This document shows, one piece after another, positions 1 to 12,329 of a stretch of DNA of 64,000 bases. The DNA is from Chloranthus sessilifolius (lineage: Eukaryota > Streptophyta > Magnoliopsida > Chloranthales > Chloranthaceae). Under the pieces are notes generated by a model. The model was not told where the DNA came from and made no database searches. It saw only the letters and a list, made by a program, of their open reading frames with translations. A program made the position numbers and the translations under genes. Position 1 is the first letter of the stretch. Every line of letters begins with the position of its first letter. Location of the stretch: assembly GCA_021018995.1 (NCBI GenBank), contig CM037588.1, forward strand, positions 94,338,765 through 94,402,764. Reading direction: 5' to 3'.

Positions 1-320
1 AGTGGGTGTTTGATCCGAATTAAGAGTTTTATGAGTGGCGTGTGATCTGATTGAGCACTTTATTTCAAGCGCGCAATTCGGGCGACTTATATAAATTGTT
101 CAGAACTTCTCATTTTTGTCGCGCGATCCGTTTTAGTCTTTGATTTTCTTATTTCCTAGTTTCTGTGTGCTCGTTTTTCATATTTTCACGATATCCTGTG
201 ATCCGGTCATCTATTTTGGGTGCCGTTTCTTTCATTTTTTTTTAGTTTTTCAAGCTCTTTGTATCAGAGGAGGGTGAGGGTGTTGGTGGGCTGGGGCTCA
301 CTATTTCTGCGTTAGAGGGG

Positions 321-364
321 ATGTTGATGTGCGATGGAGGGGATGTTGATGTGCGATGGAGGTG
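321..364 (+). repeat. 22-bp direct duplication
   Basis: The unit beginning atgttgatgtgcgatgg occurs twice head to tail at the start of the acidic first exon of the PMD gene. A 22-bp duplication shifts the reading frame, which fits the decayed state of the gene. Confidence 0.8.
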
Positions 365-3300
365 AGAGTTCGGGGGCACAGGCTAGAGCCATTGCCATAA
401 AGGCAGATATCAGGGAGATGGTCGCGGAGGGAGTCCCTGAGACCAGATGGTGGTCTGGGAGGAGGTACCCGAGGCTGAGCCAGGGGTAGTCAAGGAGGAG
501 GGCGATAAAGTTGAGGGTGAGAAGGGTGAGGAGCAGCCAGGCGCTGAGCCTCGGGATCGTAGGCACTATCCACTGGAGGATTTCTTTGCCAGAGGCCGGG
601 TAGGTCCTTGTAAGTAAGAGTTCTTCCATTTTCCTAGGCATTCAAGCTATGACATAGGCTCGTTAGGATCCATAAACCCTTATAATTTACGTCGAACCTG
701 CATTGATTATGGGTCGTGTTTACTTGTGTATTATGAAGGCGTATACTATTTAGTTGTTCTTATCATGTTTTGTGTGTTAGTTGTAAGTTATTATTATGTG
801 GTTTTGGCATATTTCATTTGCTATGAGCTCTAAATTTGTTTATCTTTCATCATAGGTATGCGTTAGTCTTACTGTCATTGTTTGTGTTTCATTCACTAGG
901 AGCCCTCGCAGCTGGCTATTAGCACGACATGGACCGAGTCTCATATTTGGTACTGTGTCTTGCCGGAGTTTCAGCAGGAGCGGTAAGTGTCTTTCGGGTT
1001 TGGGATGATTTTGAAGTTGGAGCCTTTTCAGGTCGATCGGGGCTTGATCGCGATGATTATAGAGAGGTGGAGAGAGAGGCATCAGGCGCTTCTCTTTTCG
1101 GTCGGTATCATGGTGCCGACCCTTGAGGACTGGGTCTGCATTACTGGTCTTTGTTTTGAGGGTGAGCTGATCAGGGGCGGATGGCAGGGAGTTATCTAGA
1201 GGTATGTGAGGAGATCCTGGGTGTGCCTTATAGGTTGAGTGGATCGGGGCCAGGTGTTGTTCGGGTCACTTGGTTTTTTAATACGTTCGCAAGTGGGTTC
1301 ACCCCTCCGAGGTGTCATTTAGATGCAGGAGCACTTACAAGGCACATTGTGCGAGAGTGATGGGTCGGGAGCCCGTGACTGAGCCGGGGTTGGCTCCGGA
1401 TAGGGTACTCTAAGCATTCTTGATGCACTTCTTGGGCGCAGTACTTTTCTCTTCTTCGACTTAGGGATGCATCACTGGGTTATTTTTTATGATTCTGGGG
1501 GATTTAGACCAGGTCCCAACCTATGCGTCGGGTGCAGCTACGTTGGCGCATCTCTACGAGTAGTTTTACCGTCGGGGCCAAGGGATAGCGTCAATCAGAG
1601 GTTTCCTCCCATTTCTCCAGGTGAGTTTTAGTTAAATTGATATCGTGGTGACTTTTTTTCTTTTTTAACCTTTGGTCATAGTGACAATCTTAATGTTTGT
1701 TGCGTGTGGTCGTTGTTGTTATGTTATCATTTTCAGTTTTGGGCATACGATCATTTAGCTTTTCTGCGCCGAGGGGTCCTGTCGGAGATTTCGTTCACGT
1801 TCCCACGGATGTGCATGTGGAGGGAGGCATTGAGGGGTTGTCGCTAGTCGGCTGACCTTCAGACTGCACGAGGCCTATTCGAGGATATGCATGCAGGGCA
1901 GGTATGTATATGATGTTATATTTTTGTTTGGACTCCATCTGTTTATTTTTGGTGGCCCTTAGGCTTCGCTCATGGATTGATTTGTTCCTTTGGATTGGTG
2001 ATCTAGAGACCCTATGATGGTGTAGAGGATGCGGGTGAGGCGGTGATTGAGTCTGGTCGACCCTTCTTCGATGTTGACATATGGGTCCATTGTTTTGAGT
2101 GAGTGGAGAGGATCCACACCTCGCTAGTGGTACGACAGTTGGGACTCGATCAGGGAGTTCCTCCGACAACTAGCCACAGGGTGGCTAAGAGGAAGACCGG
2201 CCCTTCGGGCTAGAATTTTGTAGAGCGGATGGCGCTCCAGATAGCTGATTTTAGAGTCGGGGGACCAGAGTCACGGGGGCGCGCGATGAGGCTGATGTGT
2301 GAGAGTATAGGAGGTGGTTTGGTGCATTGGGTGGTGGGCGTCTCTTCACTCATCCTTTTCATGGTAGTGGTTCTTTCCCTGTCGGCAGGCTGGTGTCGGT
2401 GTCAGCATTGAGGGAGAGGTTGGTCGCATTGGAGGAGGGCCACCTTACGGCGAGTGTACGGGGAGCATTAGATGCCCTCCATAGGGCGATGGAGCAGATG
2501 GGCCATGCTCCTCGTCCTAATGAGGAGATGTTGCATTCTTTGACTGAGTTAGTTGCCAGGGCAGTGGAGGATGAGTTAGGATTTTGACTAGCAGAGGCTC
2601 GTCAGCTCCTAGTGAGTTAGTTTACTGGTTTTAATTCATCCATGCGTTATATTGGTTTATTCTATTTTTTTTTTCAATATAGTGGTCTTGTTTTCATTGT
2701 GGCTAGTCTGAGAAAGAGTCTGAGGTTGCTCGCCAGGCGGCGATCATCGAGTTGTTGCGCAGCCAGCAACAGGCGGATCGCGCGGTGGAGGCTAGTTTAT
2801 GTTCGGAGATCGAGCGATTGGTAAGTATCTTGGATTGGACTTATTAACTTTTGACAGTTCGAGGATCCTTGCTAATGTTGGTGTATTGGTGGCGTTTCTA
2901 GATAGCAGAGCTTTCCGCTGTAGGGGCTTCGGGTCGGGCATTTGATCCTTCTTCATTGGCTTCCTCCAGTCGGGAGGATCCAGTGATAGCTTGTCTACGA
3001 TCTGAGTTGGAGCATTGGGTATGTTCCATTACTCTTTAATTTACTTGTGTTACTGTACTAGTTTGTTAGGCGTTATTATTATGTTGGCTTGATGGTTTAC
3101 TAACGTGTGCCGGTGTTTCAGCGTCGAGTTGCTGAGGACTTGCAGATGAAGGAGGCGACTGCCGCCTCTCTTCGTGCCGAGAGTTAGGTGTGGTTTAGTG
3201 TAATTTAGTTTGGATTGTTCATTTCTATTTATTCTAACGCGTTCGTATTAGCTTGTTGTTTGTTGTTTTTTTTGTTCAAGCAATTTCGAACTCCGCTCTC

Positions 3301-3504
3301 GAGGCTCCTCAGGGGTCTGTTCCTATCCCTACCCAGGTATGTTTTAGTCATTGGGATCGTAGTTTATTTGTTATTGTAATATTTAGCTGATGCATTTGCT
3401 TATTCTCGTTATAGCCGTCTGCGTTTGCCATCCCTCGGGTGCCATCTGTCGATCCTGTGACTACAGAGACAGTCGAGCGACTTCTGAGAGAGAGGCTAGA
3501 TCTG

Positions 3505-3524
3505 GTATATATATATATATATTT
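3505..3524. repeat. AT microsatellite in a PMD-gene intron
   Basis: A run of about nine TA units starting at the GTATAT donor that follows the exon ending near 3504. Confidence 0.9.
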
Positions 3525-4160
3525 CATTTCTGAGTTTTGTTGTTGTTTGTACATGCATATGTTTGCTTCTTTTGATTCAATAGAGTTATACAGGTTTGTC
3601 AGCTCGAGGAGGCACGGCTAAAGGCAGCGTGGGCGTGCACCACTCCAAAGGCGAGACGGATCCTTGGAGAGGTGGAGAGTCATGAGGATCTGGTGGTCGC
3701 GATGATGGTCACGCAGCAGACTCATACAAAGGTGCTAGCGGCAGCGTGTCGGACGACATGGGCGGAGATGCAGGTGTCCCTGGATCGGTTACAATATTGT
3801 TTGACGAGGGGCGAGCGGGGGTCGCGCAGGTCGGCTAGTCATCGTGAGGGGTCATAGTCGAGGGCTACGAGTTCTTCAGCTAGGCAGTCTCATCATACCT
3901 CTCGCAGTCACGACAGGAGCGATAGTCGTGAGGATTCCATTGTTCGAGGGAGTCATGCGAGGCTTCCTCCTCATTCTCAATCGAGGCAGTCGGTCAGTCA
4001 GGCTAGTGAGGGGGGTTCGGTGGCGGGCCCTCACTATTTAGAGGTTCCGAGGACTCTGGGTGCCGGGATTGTGTTTTCAGACGATCAGTCTATGGACCTC
4101 CGGGCTGACGATACCGGCAATAGCGGCACTTGTCCTCCTCAGCGGCAGCATAGGGATTAG

Positions 4161-5487
4161 GGGTGTGTATGTGTTTGTTTTTTTTATTTATGTGTGTTGT
4201 ATATAGGGGGAGTGTCCCCAATGATAAATGTGAAGAGAAAAAGAAAGGACAATAATTTTTGGCATATGTCTATATATATATATATATATAAGGATTTTTG
4301 GTTCAGATGTACCTGATCCGCTTCTCCTCCTCTTATTACCTTTTGGTGTTTTCTTTTTGTCTTCGGTGCCGTTAGCTGTCACTGGGACTTGGATGCTTTC
4401 TAAGCTGGCCTGGTGATAGTTTGAAGGTCGCTTTGCGTCGGCACATGTAAAGGTAATGCTATCAGTAGTTTTGTTCGCCCCCTTGCCAGTTGTCAATGGG
4501 GGTGAATATCTCAGACCGGGGTCTGGTGATAGAAAGGTGGATATAAGTTTTTCTCTTTTTTTTGTTCTTTTTCTCTTTTTTTGACTTTCTTTCCTTTTCT
4601 TTTCTTTCTTTTTCTCTTCTTCTTTTTGAAATAATAAATAGTGCAACAGGGAAAGCAAATGACAACAAAAATAATGATAAATAAAAATAAAAAAAATGCC
4701 CCAACGTAGAAGCGTGGTTGGTCTTGCGGTATGGTATTTTGATAGTGCTCTCTGAGCAATATCTTCATCATCCTTCATCTTTTGGTAGTCGAGTTGGCAC
4801 TTCTGGTATAGTTTATCTTCTTTTTCTATAAAAAAAAATGCCCCAGTGTGTGGATACAATGGAGCTTCCCTGTGCCTTAGATAAGCATTTTAGGTCTGTA
4901 AATAGTCATGGGTATTAGGTGAATTAGTCTTGCAGTAAAGTGCATCGGTACTGTCTCTGAACCGGGGGGAGGCCCTTCAATTAATGGCATATGGGCGTCT
5001 ATCTTAGGGTATTGATCATCCTATTATGTGGTTATTCACGAAAAGCATGGTAAGTATAATGGGTGATTACATCAATCTTCATTCAGTGGTTTTCAGTTTC
5101 ATTCTTAGAAATATTCTGTGAAGTCTCAGATTCATCGTCCAAAATAAAACTAGAAAGGGGAGAGGTAAGGCTTAGTGATATGGGGAATAGCTCGTAACTA
5201 ATACCTTTTCAAAAGGGGTATGTAACAATCTTCTCCTTTGAGGGATATGGAATGCCATGATCGAGCTCTTCATCATGTTTCGGTACCATCAAAATCTTGC
5301 ATTCTATGGCTAGCAGGGGTTTATCCTCCTCCTACCACCTTATGACGATATCTAGTAGTATGAGAATATTAGGGATGCCCTCGCAGCTTGCTTATACACT
5401 TTTAGTAAAATTATCGGAGAGGTCCTTACGGCCTGCTTATGATTTCTTGAGTTCATTGACTTGTTCATTCGTCGTAATGCTCTCGCG

Positions 5488-5533
<46 letters not shown>

Positions 5534-5858
5534 ATGTGTACATTTATTTTGAAAGCATCTTGTTGGCGCAAGAATGATGAATTTTAATTGAACCTAATAT
5601 CTTCATTTTTTTTCTCTAACGTCTCCTCCAATGGTGGGGATAGGGAATGAGAATCAGGTGTTTCTTACACTTTTAAAAAAAGTTTTAGGTAGGTCACTAA
5701 TCCTTCAATCAAATCGCCCGAGTGTAAATGGTGGGCGACAAGTGGTATATTTTTAAGGATATTTTGAGGATTGAAGACATACGACCAATGGATGAGTCGT
5801 GATGACTACTGGGATATAAGTATAAGTATTTTAACCATGGGATGTGATGATCATAAGA
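4161..5858. other. Non-coding spacer between PMD gene and element A
   Basis: No supportable gene. It holds AT dinucleotide runs (about 4269-4290 and 5488-5518, the latter followed by a T run) and a polypyrimidine tract (about 4547-4630). Open frames on the minus strand here are Lys/Glu low-complexity translations of that tract. If element A is complete, this is its 3' untranslated region, because A's integrase frame ends at 5859. No copy of A's LTR end was found here. Confidence 0.6.
5487..5534. repeat. (AT)n followed by poly-T
   Basis: About fifteen AT units and then about sixteen T residues, in the spacer downstream of element A's integrase. Confidence 0.95.
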
Positions 5859-7065
5859 CTAAGGATGGTATTTTCTAAGGTACATGGCATTCCAGGGGCT
5901 AGAGAGATCTTCCCTATCTTAGTTCGCCAATTTGTATCCGTTTCCAGGGTATGCAACTGTTATAACGTAAGGGCCTTCCCAGTTTGGTTTTAGTTTTCCT
6001 TTTGGATGGGCGTATTTGGAAGGCATAATTTTCTTTAGGACTAGCTCGCCAATGTTAAAGGTTCGTTCAAGGACTTTCTTATCATAGGCCCTGGCCATTC
6101 TCTTCTGATATACCTGAGCGTGATCAGCTGCCCTTAGGCGTGTTTCATCGTGTCACTCTAACTGAGTGAGTAAAGTAATTCTCCTCTCGTCTAAGGATAG
6201 CTCATCATCGAGTTGGATGCATAAAGATGGTACTTGTATCTCATACAGTTGGACTACCTCCATCCCATAGGTGAGGAGGTAGGGAGTTTGGCCAGTGGCC
6301 GTATGAATAGAGGTCTTATAGGCCCAGAGTGCTTTCGGTAATCGTTCGGGCCAGTCGGCTCCATTGCTTGTTTCCATAATTCATTTCAGGATTCGAATAA
6401 GCGTCTTGTTCATAGCTTCTGCTTGTCCATTGCCTTGAGGGTAGAACGGCGATGAGTGGCACAAATCAATGCCGTATTTCTTACATAATTTCTTCGTCTT
6501 TTTTGCAATGAACTGCGGTCCGTTGTCGGTGATGAACATTCTGGGTACTCCAAACTGGGTAATGGTATTTCGAACTATAAGACTCGGCTTCTGCCCATTT
6601 GGTGTAGTATTCGGTCATTGTAAGTATAAACTCATGCTTGTGAGTATTCCCAATGATGTTTGTAAATGGTCCAATGATGTCGAAGGCCCACATCAAAAAT
6701 GACCACAGCGAGGTCATAGTGTTTAGCGCAACTAATGGAGCTTTGATAAGTGTGGCGTGCTCTTGACATTGTTTACAGGATTGAATGTAGAGGTGACAGT
6801 CTCTTTTCATCGTCTGCTAGAAGTAGCCTTGTCGTGTAACTTGATCGGCGAGTCTTTGTCTACCGGAGTGGGCACCACAGGCGCTGGCATGTGCTTCTCG
6901 AATGATGTATTGCCCTTTAGCGATTGTGACGCATCGTAGCAGTACTCCCTTGGTGAAGGCTTCTTTGTATAATGTTTTGCCAAGTATACAGAATCGGGCG
7001 CACTGGTTTCTTATAGTCTTTCGTTTGATCGTCGTGGCATATGGGGGAACGCATTGATGTTTCAA
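5859..7065 (-). pseudogene. Element A integrase
   Basis: Integrase joins the retrotransposon cDNA to the host genome. The HHCC zinc-binding part is at 7065-6750 (HASACGAHSG and, downstream, SCKQCQEHA). The catalytic core follows with its first Asp in 'AFDIIGPF' near 6690 and second Asp in a 'TDNGP' block near 6525. The later part reads ALWAYKTSIHTATGQTPYLL (about 6330-6260), and the C-terminal GPY-like region runs to a TAG at 5859-5861. A stop replaces a conserved Trp after 'RQGYF' (TGG to TAG) and frames break several times, so it cannot give a functional protein. Confidence 0.85.
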
Positions 7066-7089
7066 GAAATTCTAGATGTCAAAATACTG

Positions 7090-7995
7090 TGGTTGTCAAT
7101 CGTCGGTTGGTGATTTCTCGAATCTGAATGTAGCGACTTCGGTTTTTATTTCAATGTGATTTTCTGGAGTAATTATTTCTTTTAATTTCATGCTGGCAGA
7201 GAGAATTGGTAGTTCCCTTGTAACGGTCCATGCTACTTTGTGAGCGGGTACTGTTAATCTTTCAATGAAGAAGGTCTTGGTATTTTGGCCGATAGGTATC
7301 TGGATGACAGAGGCTAGTGTGGCTAAGGAATCTGCTAACTGATTTTCTAATCTAGGGATGTGTGTGAAAGAGATCTTTTCAAATTTCTTCACCAAATATT
7401 GAGCGGTCTCCAGGTATGTCATTAGTCTCCTTTCCTTAGTTTTCCATTCTCCAATGACTTGCGGGATTACTAGTTTGGAATCACCTGTGGTTTTTAACTA
7501 TTTGACACCTAATTGTAATGATGTCTGCAATCCAGCTATAAAAGCTTTATATTCTGCAACATTATTGGTAATAGGGAAGTCTAGTTGGAAAGCTTTGGAT
7601 ATCACCACTCTTTTCGGGCTTAGAAGGACTATCTCGATGCCCTTCCCTTTGTGATTTAGAGCACCGTCGAAATAGAGGGTCCGTGAGGTTTTATCGGGCT
7701 CTTCATCATGAATTGTCAGTAAGTCTTCATCAGGGAAGTCCGCGTGTATGGGTTCATCGTTCGGGAGTGGAAGATCTGTGAGGTAATCTGCAATGTCTTG
7801 GTCCTTGATCGACTTTTGGGTAACGTAAGTGATATCGAACTCTTGTAATAGCATATGCCAGCGGGCGATCTTCCCTGATGTGGCGGGCTTTTCGAATATG
7901 TACTTTAGAAGATCCATTCGGGCTAGCACTAGTATCTTATGTGCTCCAAAATAATGTCGTAATTTAGTTGAAGTCCATACCAATGTGAGGCATGG
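7090..7995 (-). pseudogene. Element A native and archaeal-type RNase H
   Basis: The first segment (7983 to about 7780) is the end of the native Ty3-type RNase H and connection (MDLLKYIFEKPATSGKIARW). The second, at about 7710-7290, has the archaeal-type RNase H pattern: first Asp in LYFDGALNHKG, Glu in NNVAEYKAFIAGL, third Asp in TTGDSKLV and final Asp in LADSLATLAS. This second RNase H is an established mark of the Tat lineage and is thought to remove RNA primers during reverse transcription. A stop separates the two halves near 7498. Confidence 0.8.
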
Positions 7996-7999
7996 CTTC

Positions 8000-9360
8000 T
8001 CCGTAGGGGTGTACTTTCATTTGTATTCGACCATAATTCTACTGAGGTAGCAAATGGCCTTCTCTCTCTTGCTATCTTCTTCGTATTATCCTAAGATTAC
8101 TCCCATCGCTTTATCGTTTGCCAAAAGGTATAGGATTAGGGGTCTTTCGGGAATTGGTGGTGATAGTATTGGCGGGTTAATGAGGTATTTTTTAATGTTA
8201 TTAAAAGCTTGCTGGCATTGGTCATTCCATCTGTACTCGGTCTCTCCTTGAAGTAATTTGTAGAAAGGATCGCATCGGTCTGAATGCTAAGAGATAAATC
8301 TCCTGATGAACTGCAATCTTCCTATCAAACCACATAATTCCTTGATATTACTGGGAGGCAACATCTCTAAAATGGCTCTCACTTTCACAGGGTCGACTTC
8401 AATCCCTCAATTGCTAACTATAAAACCAAGTAATTTTCCGGAGGTGACTCCGAAAACATATTTCTTAGGATTCATTTTTAGTTGATATTTCTTAGCTCTC
8501 TGTAGCACTAGCGGAAGGGCTTCAGCGTGTTTTACTCGCATTTAAGACTTCACTAATATGTCATCGACATAAATTTCTACACACTTATGCATTATGTCGT
8601 GAAAAATAGCCATCATGGCACGTTGATATGTGGCTCCTGCATTCTTGAGCCCAAAAGGCATGATGATGTAGCAGTAAGTTTCCCATGGTGTGGTGAGGGA
8701 AGTCTTTTCTTAGTCAGACTCTGCTAACTTGATCTGATTATATCCAGAGAAGCCGTCCATGAAGGATAGCATCTCATGTCCAGCAGTGTTGTCAACAAGA
8801 GTGTCAATATGTGAGAGTGGGAAGTCATCTTTTGGGCATGCTTGATTGAGGTTTCGAAAGTCAATGCACACCCGTACCTTGCCGTCTTTCTTAGCGACAG
8901 GTACTATGTTGGTGACCCACTTAGGGTAGAGGACAACTCGGATGAAGGGCTATTTGGGGGTGCATCCTGCGGAGTTATAGGTAACTTGTCAACTTTCTCT
9001 TTGACTTGAAGGGCTGTTTGGGGGTGCATCCTGCGGAGTTTCTACTTAACAGGTTTCGCATCGGGTTTTAAGACAAGATGATGTTCTACTAGACTTGGGT
9101 CTAAACCACGCATGTCCTCGTAGGACCATGCGAAAGAGTCAAGATGTTCTTGTAGACTTGTACAATCTGTTGACGTTCCCTAGGATTGAGCGTCGCACTA
9201 ATTAACAGTTTCTTGGGCTTCTCGTCAATGCCAAAATTGATTTCCTTCATGGGTTCGGCGGCAGCCTGAGTCTGTTCGTCAAAATGTTTAATAACCCGCT
9301 GAAAGTCCTGAGTCTCATCAGGGCCTGGTGTTCCTCCTTCATCCTCGATGAGCTCATACA
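8000..9360 (-). pseudogene. Element A reverse transcriptase
   Basis: RT copies element RNA into DNA. Minus-strand blocks in order are the pre-RT region (about 9360-9040), the conserved DIDTLVDNTAG-like and MLSFMDGFSGYNQIK-like region (about 8830-8730), MPFGLKNAGATYQ-like (about 8665-8625), the catalytic YVDD (about 8560-8571), and the thumb/connection. Stops are frequent. A 33-bp sequence is duplicated at 8944-8976 and 9008-9040 and disrupts the start of the domain. The in-frame TAG at 9042-9044 follows 'KPVK' and matches stops in elements B and C. Confidence 0.85.
8944..9040 (-). repeat. 33-bp direct repeat in RT (64-bp offset)
   Basis: The sequence starting gaagggctrtttgggggtgc occurs at 8944-8976 and 9008-9040 with one mismatch. 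It is probably a short tandem duplication made after insertion, since it breaks the RT coding frame. Confidence 0.9.
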
Positions 9361-9364
9361 CCGC

Positions 9365-10780
9365 AAAATTACTAGGCTAGGGATTTAATCTTGCGCAAGG
9401 CAACTCTTCCTCGGCATAATTTATGACCGAAAGGTCTTTGGTAAAGTTAAGGTCAAGGCCATTGATTCTTCTTTCAAAGTCATGGAGTATCTCTTCTGGT
9501 ATGATGCCTGGCTTATTACTTAGCCTGCAGGCTTTGCGTCCTTGCACGTGAGACGGGTCAGGAGTTTGAGGAGGGAAGTCCCCTCGTTGACTGCAGACTT
9601 TAGTCAGGGTAAAGATTGCCCTTTCTTTTTCAAGGTTTTCTAATTTTTTTGGGTTTTGTATTTCTAGCTTTTTAGGGTTTTCTATATTTTCTATTTTTTT
9701 TATTTTTGATAATAGATATGGTACAGGATCGATGGCCTCAAAAGGCACCGGGAGAGCCGCCTCCTCTAGTTGAGGGAGCGAGATGGCTGCTGGAGCCGTT
9801 CGGGCGATCCTTTGGGGAACACGGATTTGTTGCAAATTTGGCAATTATTTTTTTGGAGTCCTCATCCAATGGGATCTTTTGAATAGGTAATGCTGATGAT
9901 AGGGGTATCATAGTTCGAGTTTCCTCTACTAGATTGATTGTCTCTTCCCTAAAGAAGCTCGAGAGATTATAATCAATTGAACTATCATCGTTGGACTTAT
10001 GAGATGATTGTCTTGCCGCGAGGGGGAATCTCCTCAAGGGTCTCTAGGGGGAGGGAGCTCTTTCTCTTGATCTTCATGATATGTTGGGATGAGCGCACAT
10101 ACTCGGCAACAGGGCTGGTAATGGTAAGAAATGCAGGGAGATTCCCAAGGACATTCCCATCCTTCCAAGTTAGAATCGATGATATTATCCAATTCACTCT
10201 CTTGATCTGATAAGGCGTGAAGTTCTAGGTTGGCTTGCTCTACCAATTCGAGTGTAGGGAGGCCTATCCAGTAGTCCTCGTCATCACTTGGTGGAGGTCG
10301 CCACTATTCCTTGAGCGATTGCCAAAATATTTAGAGTTGTGGTGCATCTGGGGATGAAGGAGCATCTAGTTCAAATTCCTCTTCAAACTCTAGGAGTGGG
10401 ACGTGGGTGTTTCCTCCTGAGTCGAACAACTGCCTATCAGGCTCTCTCTCATTTGGTGCTAATGGTGAGGTTGGTGGATTACTGGTCATGCTTATGGTTG
10501 TGGGGTCGGATCCGTCCACTTCGGTCGTTAGGGGATGTGTGATCTTGCTAGCAAATTGCTCTAGTATATGAGTGCATGCATCGCATTGGGGTTGATATGG
10601 GTAAAAGATACAAGGCGAGTCCAACGGGCATTCCCGTCCTCCAAGGCCGAGGCAAAGGAGGATGCTATATGAATTAATATCTTCTTGTAGGGTGCGATCC
10701 CCTTCCAATGGTTGACGTGAGTGTTCTTTGTCGTCTCGTAAGGCTGCTATGTGAAAATCTTCGTCATCTGTAGATTCCCA
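9365..10780 (-). pseudogene. Element A acidic/Cys-rich region between G-patch and RT
   Basis: No named domain is recognised. Minus-strand frames are rich in Ser, Pro, Asp and Glu. Two related Cys-rich modules appear: 'ECPLDSPCIFYPYQPQCDAC' at about 10645-10575 and a diverged copy with 'SPCISYHYQPCCRVCAL' at about 10160-10095. The second spacing is C-x5-C-x9-C-x2-C. A Lys/Asn-rich tract (IENIENPKKLEIQNPKKLE) lies near 9690-9620, and a similar tract occurs before RT in elements B and C. This is probably a linker region of the polyprotein. Confidence 0.55.
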
Positions 10781-10789
10781 ATCCTATAA

Positions 10790-11257
10790 TTATGGTTCAA
10801 TTTTTGGAGGGACCTTCTTTCTTCCTTCTATGGGATTTTTAGTGTCAAATAAAGGTTTGACTCCTTTGAGGGGTTCATTGATATTATCGTTCAAGTTCAT
10901 CAAATTGTTGAATGCTTTGGATATTAGTTCAATTTCCGTCTCCTGGGATTTGGTGAAGGATACTTCCTTTTGCTTCGGCACATCTGCTTTCTCAGTAGTT
11001 CCATAGATGAAGTGGTCATAAAGAGACCATTTCGGTGAGGTAGGGAATAAATCGATTGGTTGGCCGTTCAATTGGTAACCTAATCTTATGTGCTTCCGTA
11101 TTTTAATCAGGAATATAGGTCTCACACGACCTTGATTATTCTTACTGAGTCCGGTGTGGGGGACGTATCCAAGTTGGTACATAAGATCCCACCCTTTCAT
11201 CGCAGTTGGGTTGATGTCGTATAATTTAGCGAGGTCTGGGCTAACCTCCCTTCTCAT
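10790..11257 (-). pseudogene. Element A G-patch segment
   Basis: A 155-codon open stretch. Residues about 27-62 read as a G-patch (LGYVPHTGLSKNNQGR, then RLGYQLNG), a glycine-spaced RNA-binding motif known after the protease in some retroelements and betaretroviruses. The rest is charged and unassigned. It follows the protease by about 120 bp on the same strand, the same order as in B and C, which supports a conserved PR-G-patch arrangement. Confidence 0.7.
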
Positions 11258-11369
11258 CAGCTCTTATTATCGCTCTAGGTGAAACCAGGAAGGGCAGGTG
11301 AGCAGACTTCTGCAACAGCTGCTTCATCAGGAATTCGCGTCTTTTAGATGTGGCCTATGTTTAGTACGG

Positions 11370-12141
11370 ATTCATGGGCTGTCAGAATGGTTGCCGCGTA
11401 ATCGGTATCCATCTCTTGAAGAGGTGCATCGGCGTATATACAGACGATGGAGTCTCATACAGAAATTTAATGCATTGATGGTATGGGAATGCGACAACCT
11501 CTATTGATTCTAACCATTTTCTGCCTAAAATGAGATTATATGTACTAGCAGAGTTAGCAACATGAAACGTAACATTCTTTGTCACGGGTCCAAGGCGGAC
11601 TTAAAGTTTAATAGTTCCTTTTACGAAATGACGTGAGCCGTTGTATGCTATGAGCAACAAGGCCGAGGGCCTGATGTCTTGTTCTACGTATTCAAGTGTT
11701 TTTAATGTGGTGAGAGGGAAAATATTGAGTCCCGCACCTGTATCAACTAGTGCATGGGGTACAGAAAACCCTCTGATTATGACTGTAAGATATATGGGGG
11801 TAGTGCTCCCGCAAAGTGACTCCTTAGGCATGTCTGCGTCTGTGAATGTGAGGGCTGGAGGCTGTGCCATGATAGAGGTAATTTGATGAAGCTCATCCAT
11901 GGTTGTGTCTTTGTCCACTTGAGTGTCCTCGAGTGTCCTTATTAACAGTCGGTGATGATCAGTCGACTTCTTGATGAGTTCTAGTATAGATATTTGGGTT
12001 GAGATATTTTAGAGATGTCGTAATAGATCATACTCTTGTCCTGGCTCGAGTGCTATTTCTTTGCCTAGCCGATGGGCCCTACGTGCAGGTGGTTGAGGTG
12101 GTTGTGATACAGGAATTGGTGGCGGGATGGCTATTAAGACC
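11370..12141 (-). pseudogene. Element A aspartic protease
   Basis: Retropepsin-like protease that would cut the gag-pol polyprotein. Visible features are LTFTDADMP before the fold, the active-site block ALVDTGAGLNIFPL at about 11765-11725, and the second half with YNLILGRKWLESI at about 11540-11500 (hydrophobic-hydrophobic-G-R, typical of the family). A stop lies between the halves near 11600. Upstream coding sequence stops at the edge of insertion F (12142). Confidence 0.85.
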
Positions 12142-12329
12142 TGAAAAGTACCACTTTTCACCCCTTAACTTAGCCTTTGATTAGACCCTTAGCCATCTAA
12201 TAAAGGTTTGTTAAGTATTTTCTGTAAGCAATAAACAGTAGTATAATAAGGCCAGGTATCCTATTAAGGAACCCATGATTGGCACTAGAAGTCCCTCAGA
12301 AGAATGAGCCATGAATCCAGACCTAAGGT

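Larger units (their letters stand above)
320..4160 (+). pseudogene. Plant mobile domain (PMD) gene, multi-exon, broken
   Basis: Spliced gene-like unit read by eye. An acidic Glu/Gly-rich first exon (about 330-612) is followed by PMD-type coding sequence at about 905-1620: 'PFQVDRGLIAMIIERW', then 'MVPTLEDWVCITGL', then a 'DLDQVPTYASGAATLAHLYE' stretch ending at a GTGAGT donor. Further exons are about 1736-1899, 2007-2220, a stretch to 2587, 2708-2820, 2902-3017, 3121-3186, 3280-3335, 3416-3504 and 3595-4160. Most have GT/AG borders and open frame. The middle exons are coiled-coil-like (ELLRSQQQADRAVEASL) and the last is Ser/Arg/His-rich. In-frame stops (for example TAA near 975 and TAG in exon 1736-1899) mark it as decayed. 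PMD proteins (Pfam PF10536) occur in plant genes and transposons; their biochemical role is unclear. It faces element A tail to tail and may be that element's antisense extra ORF. Confidence 0.7.

Noticed and set aside
4188-4859. 223-codon open frame on the minus strand
   Set aside because: Low-complexity Lys/Glu and Phe translation of a polypyrimidine tract and AT repeat; no domain and no related copy.
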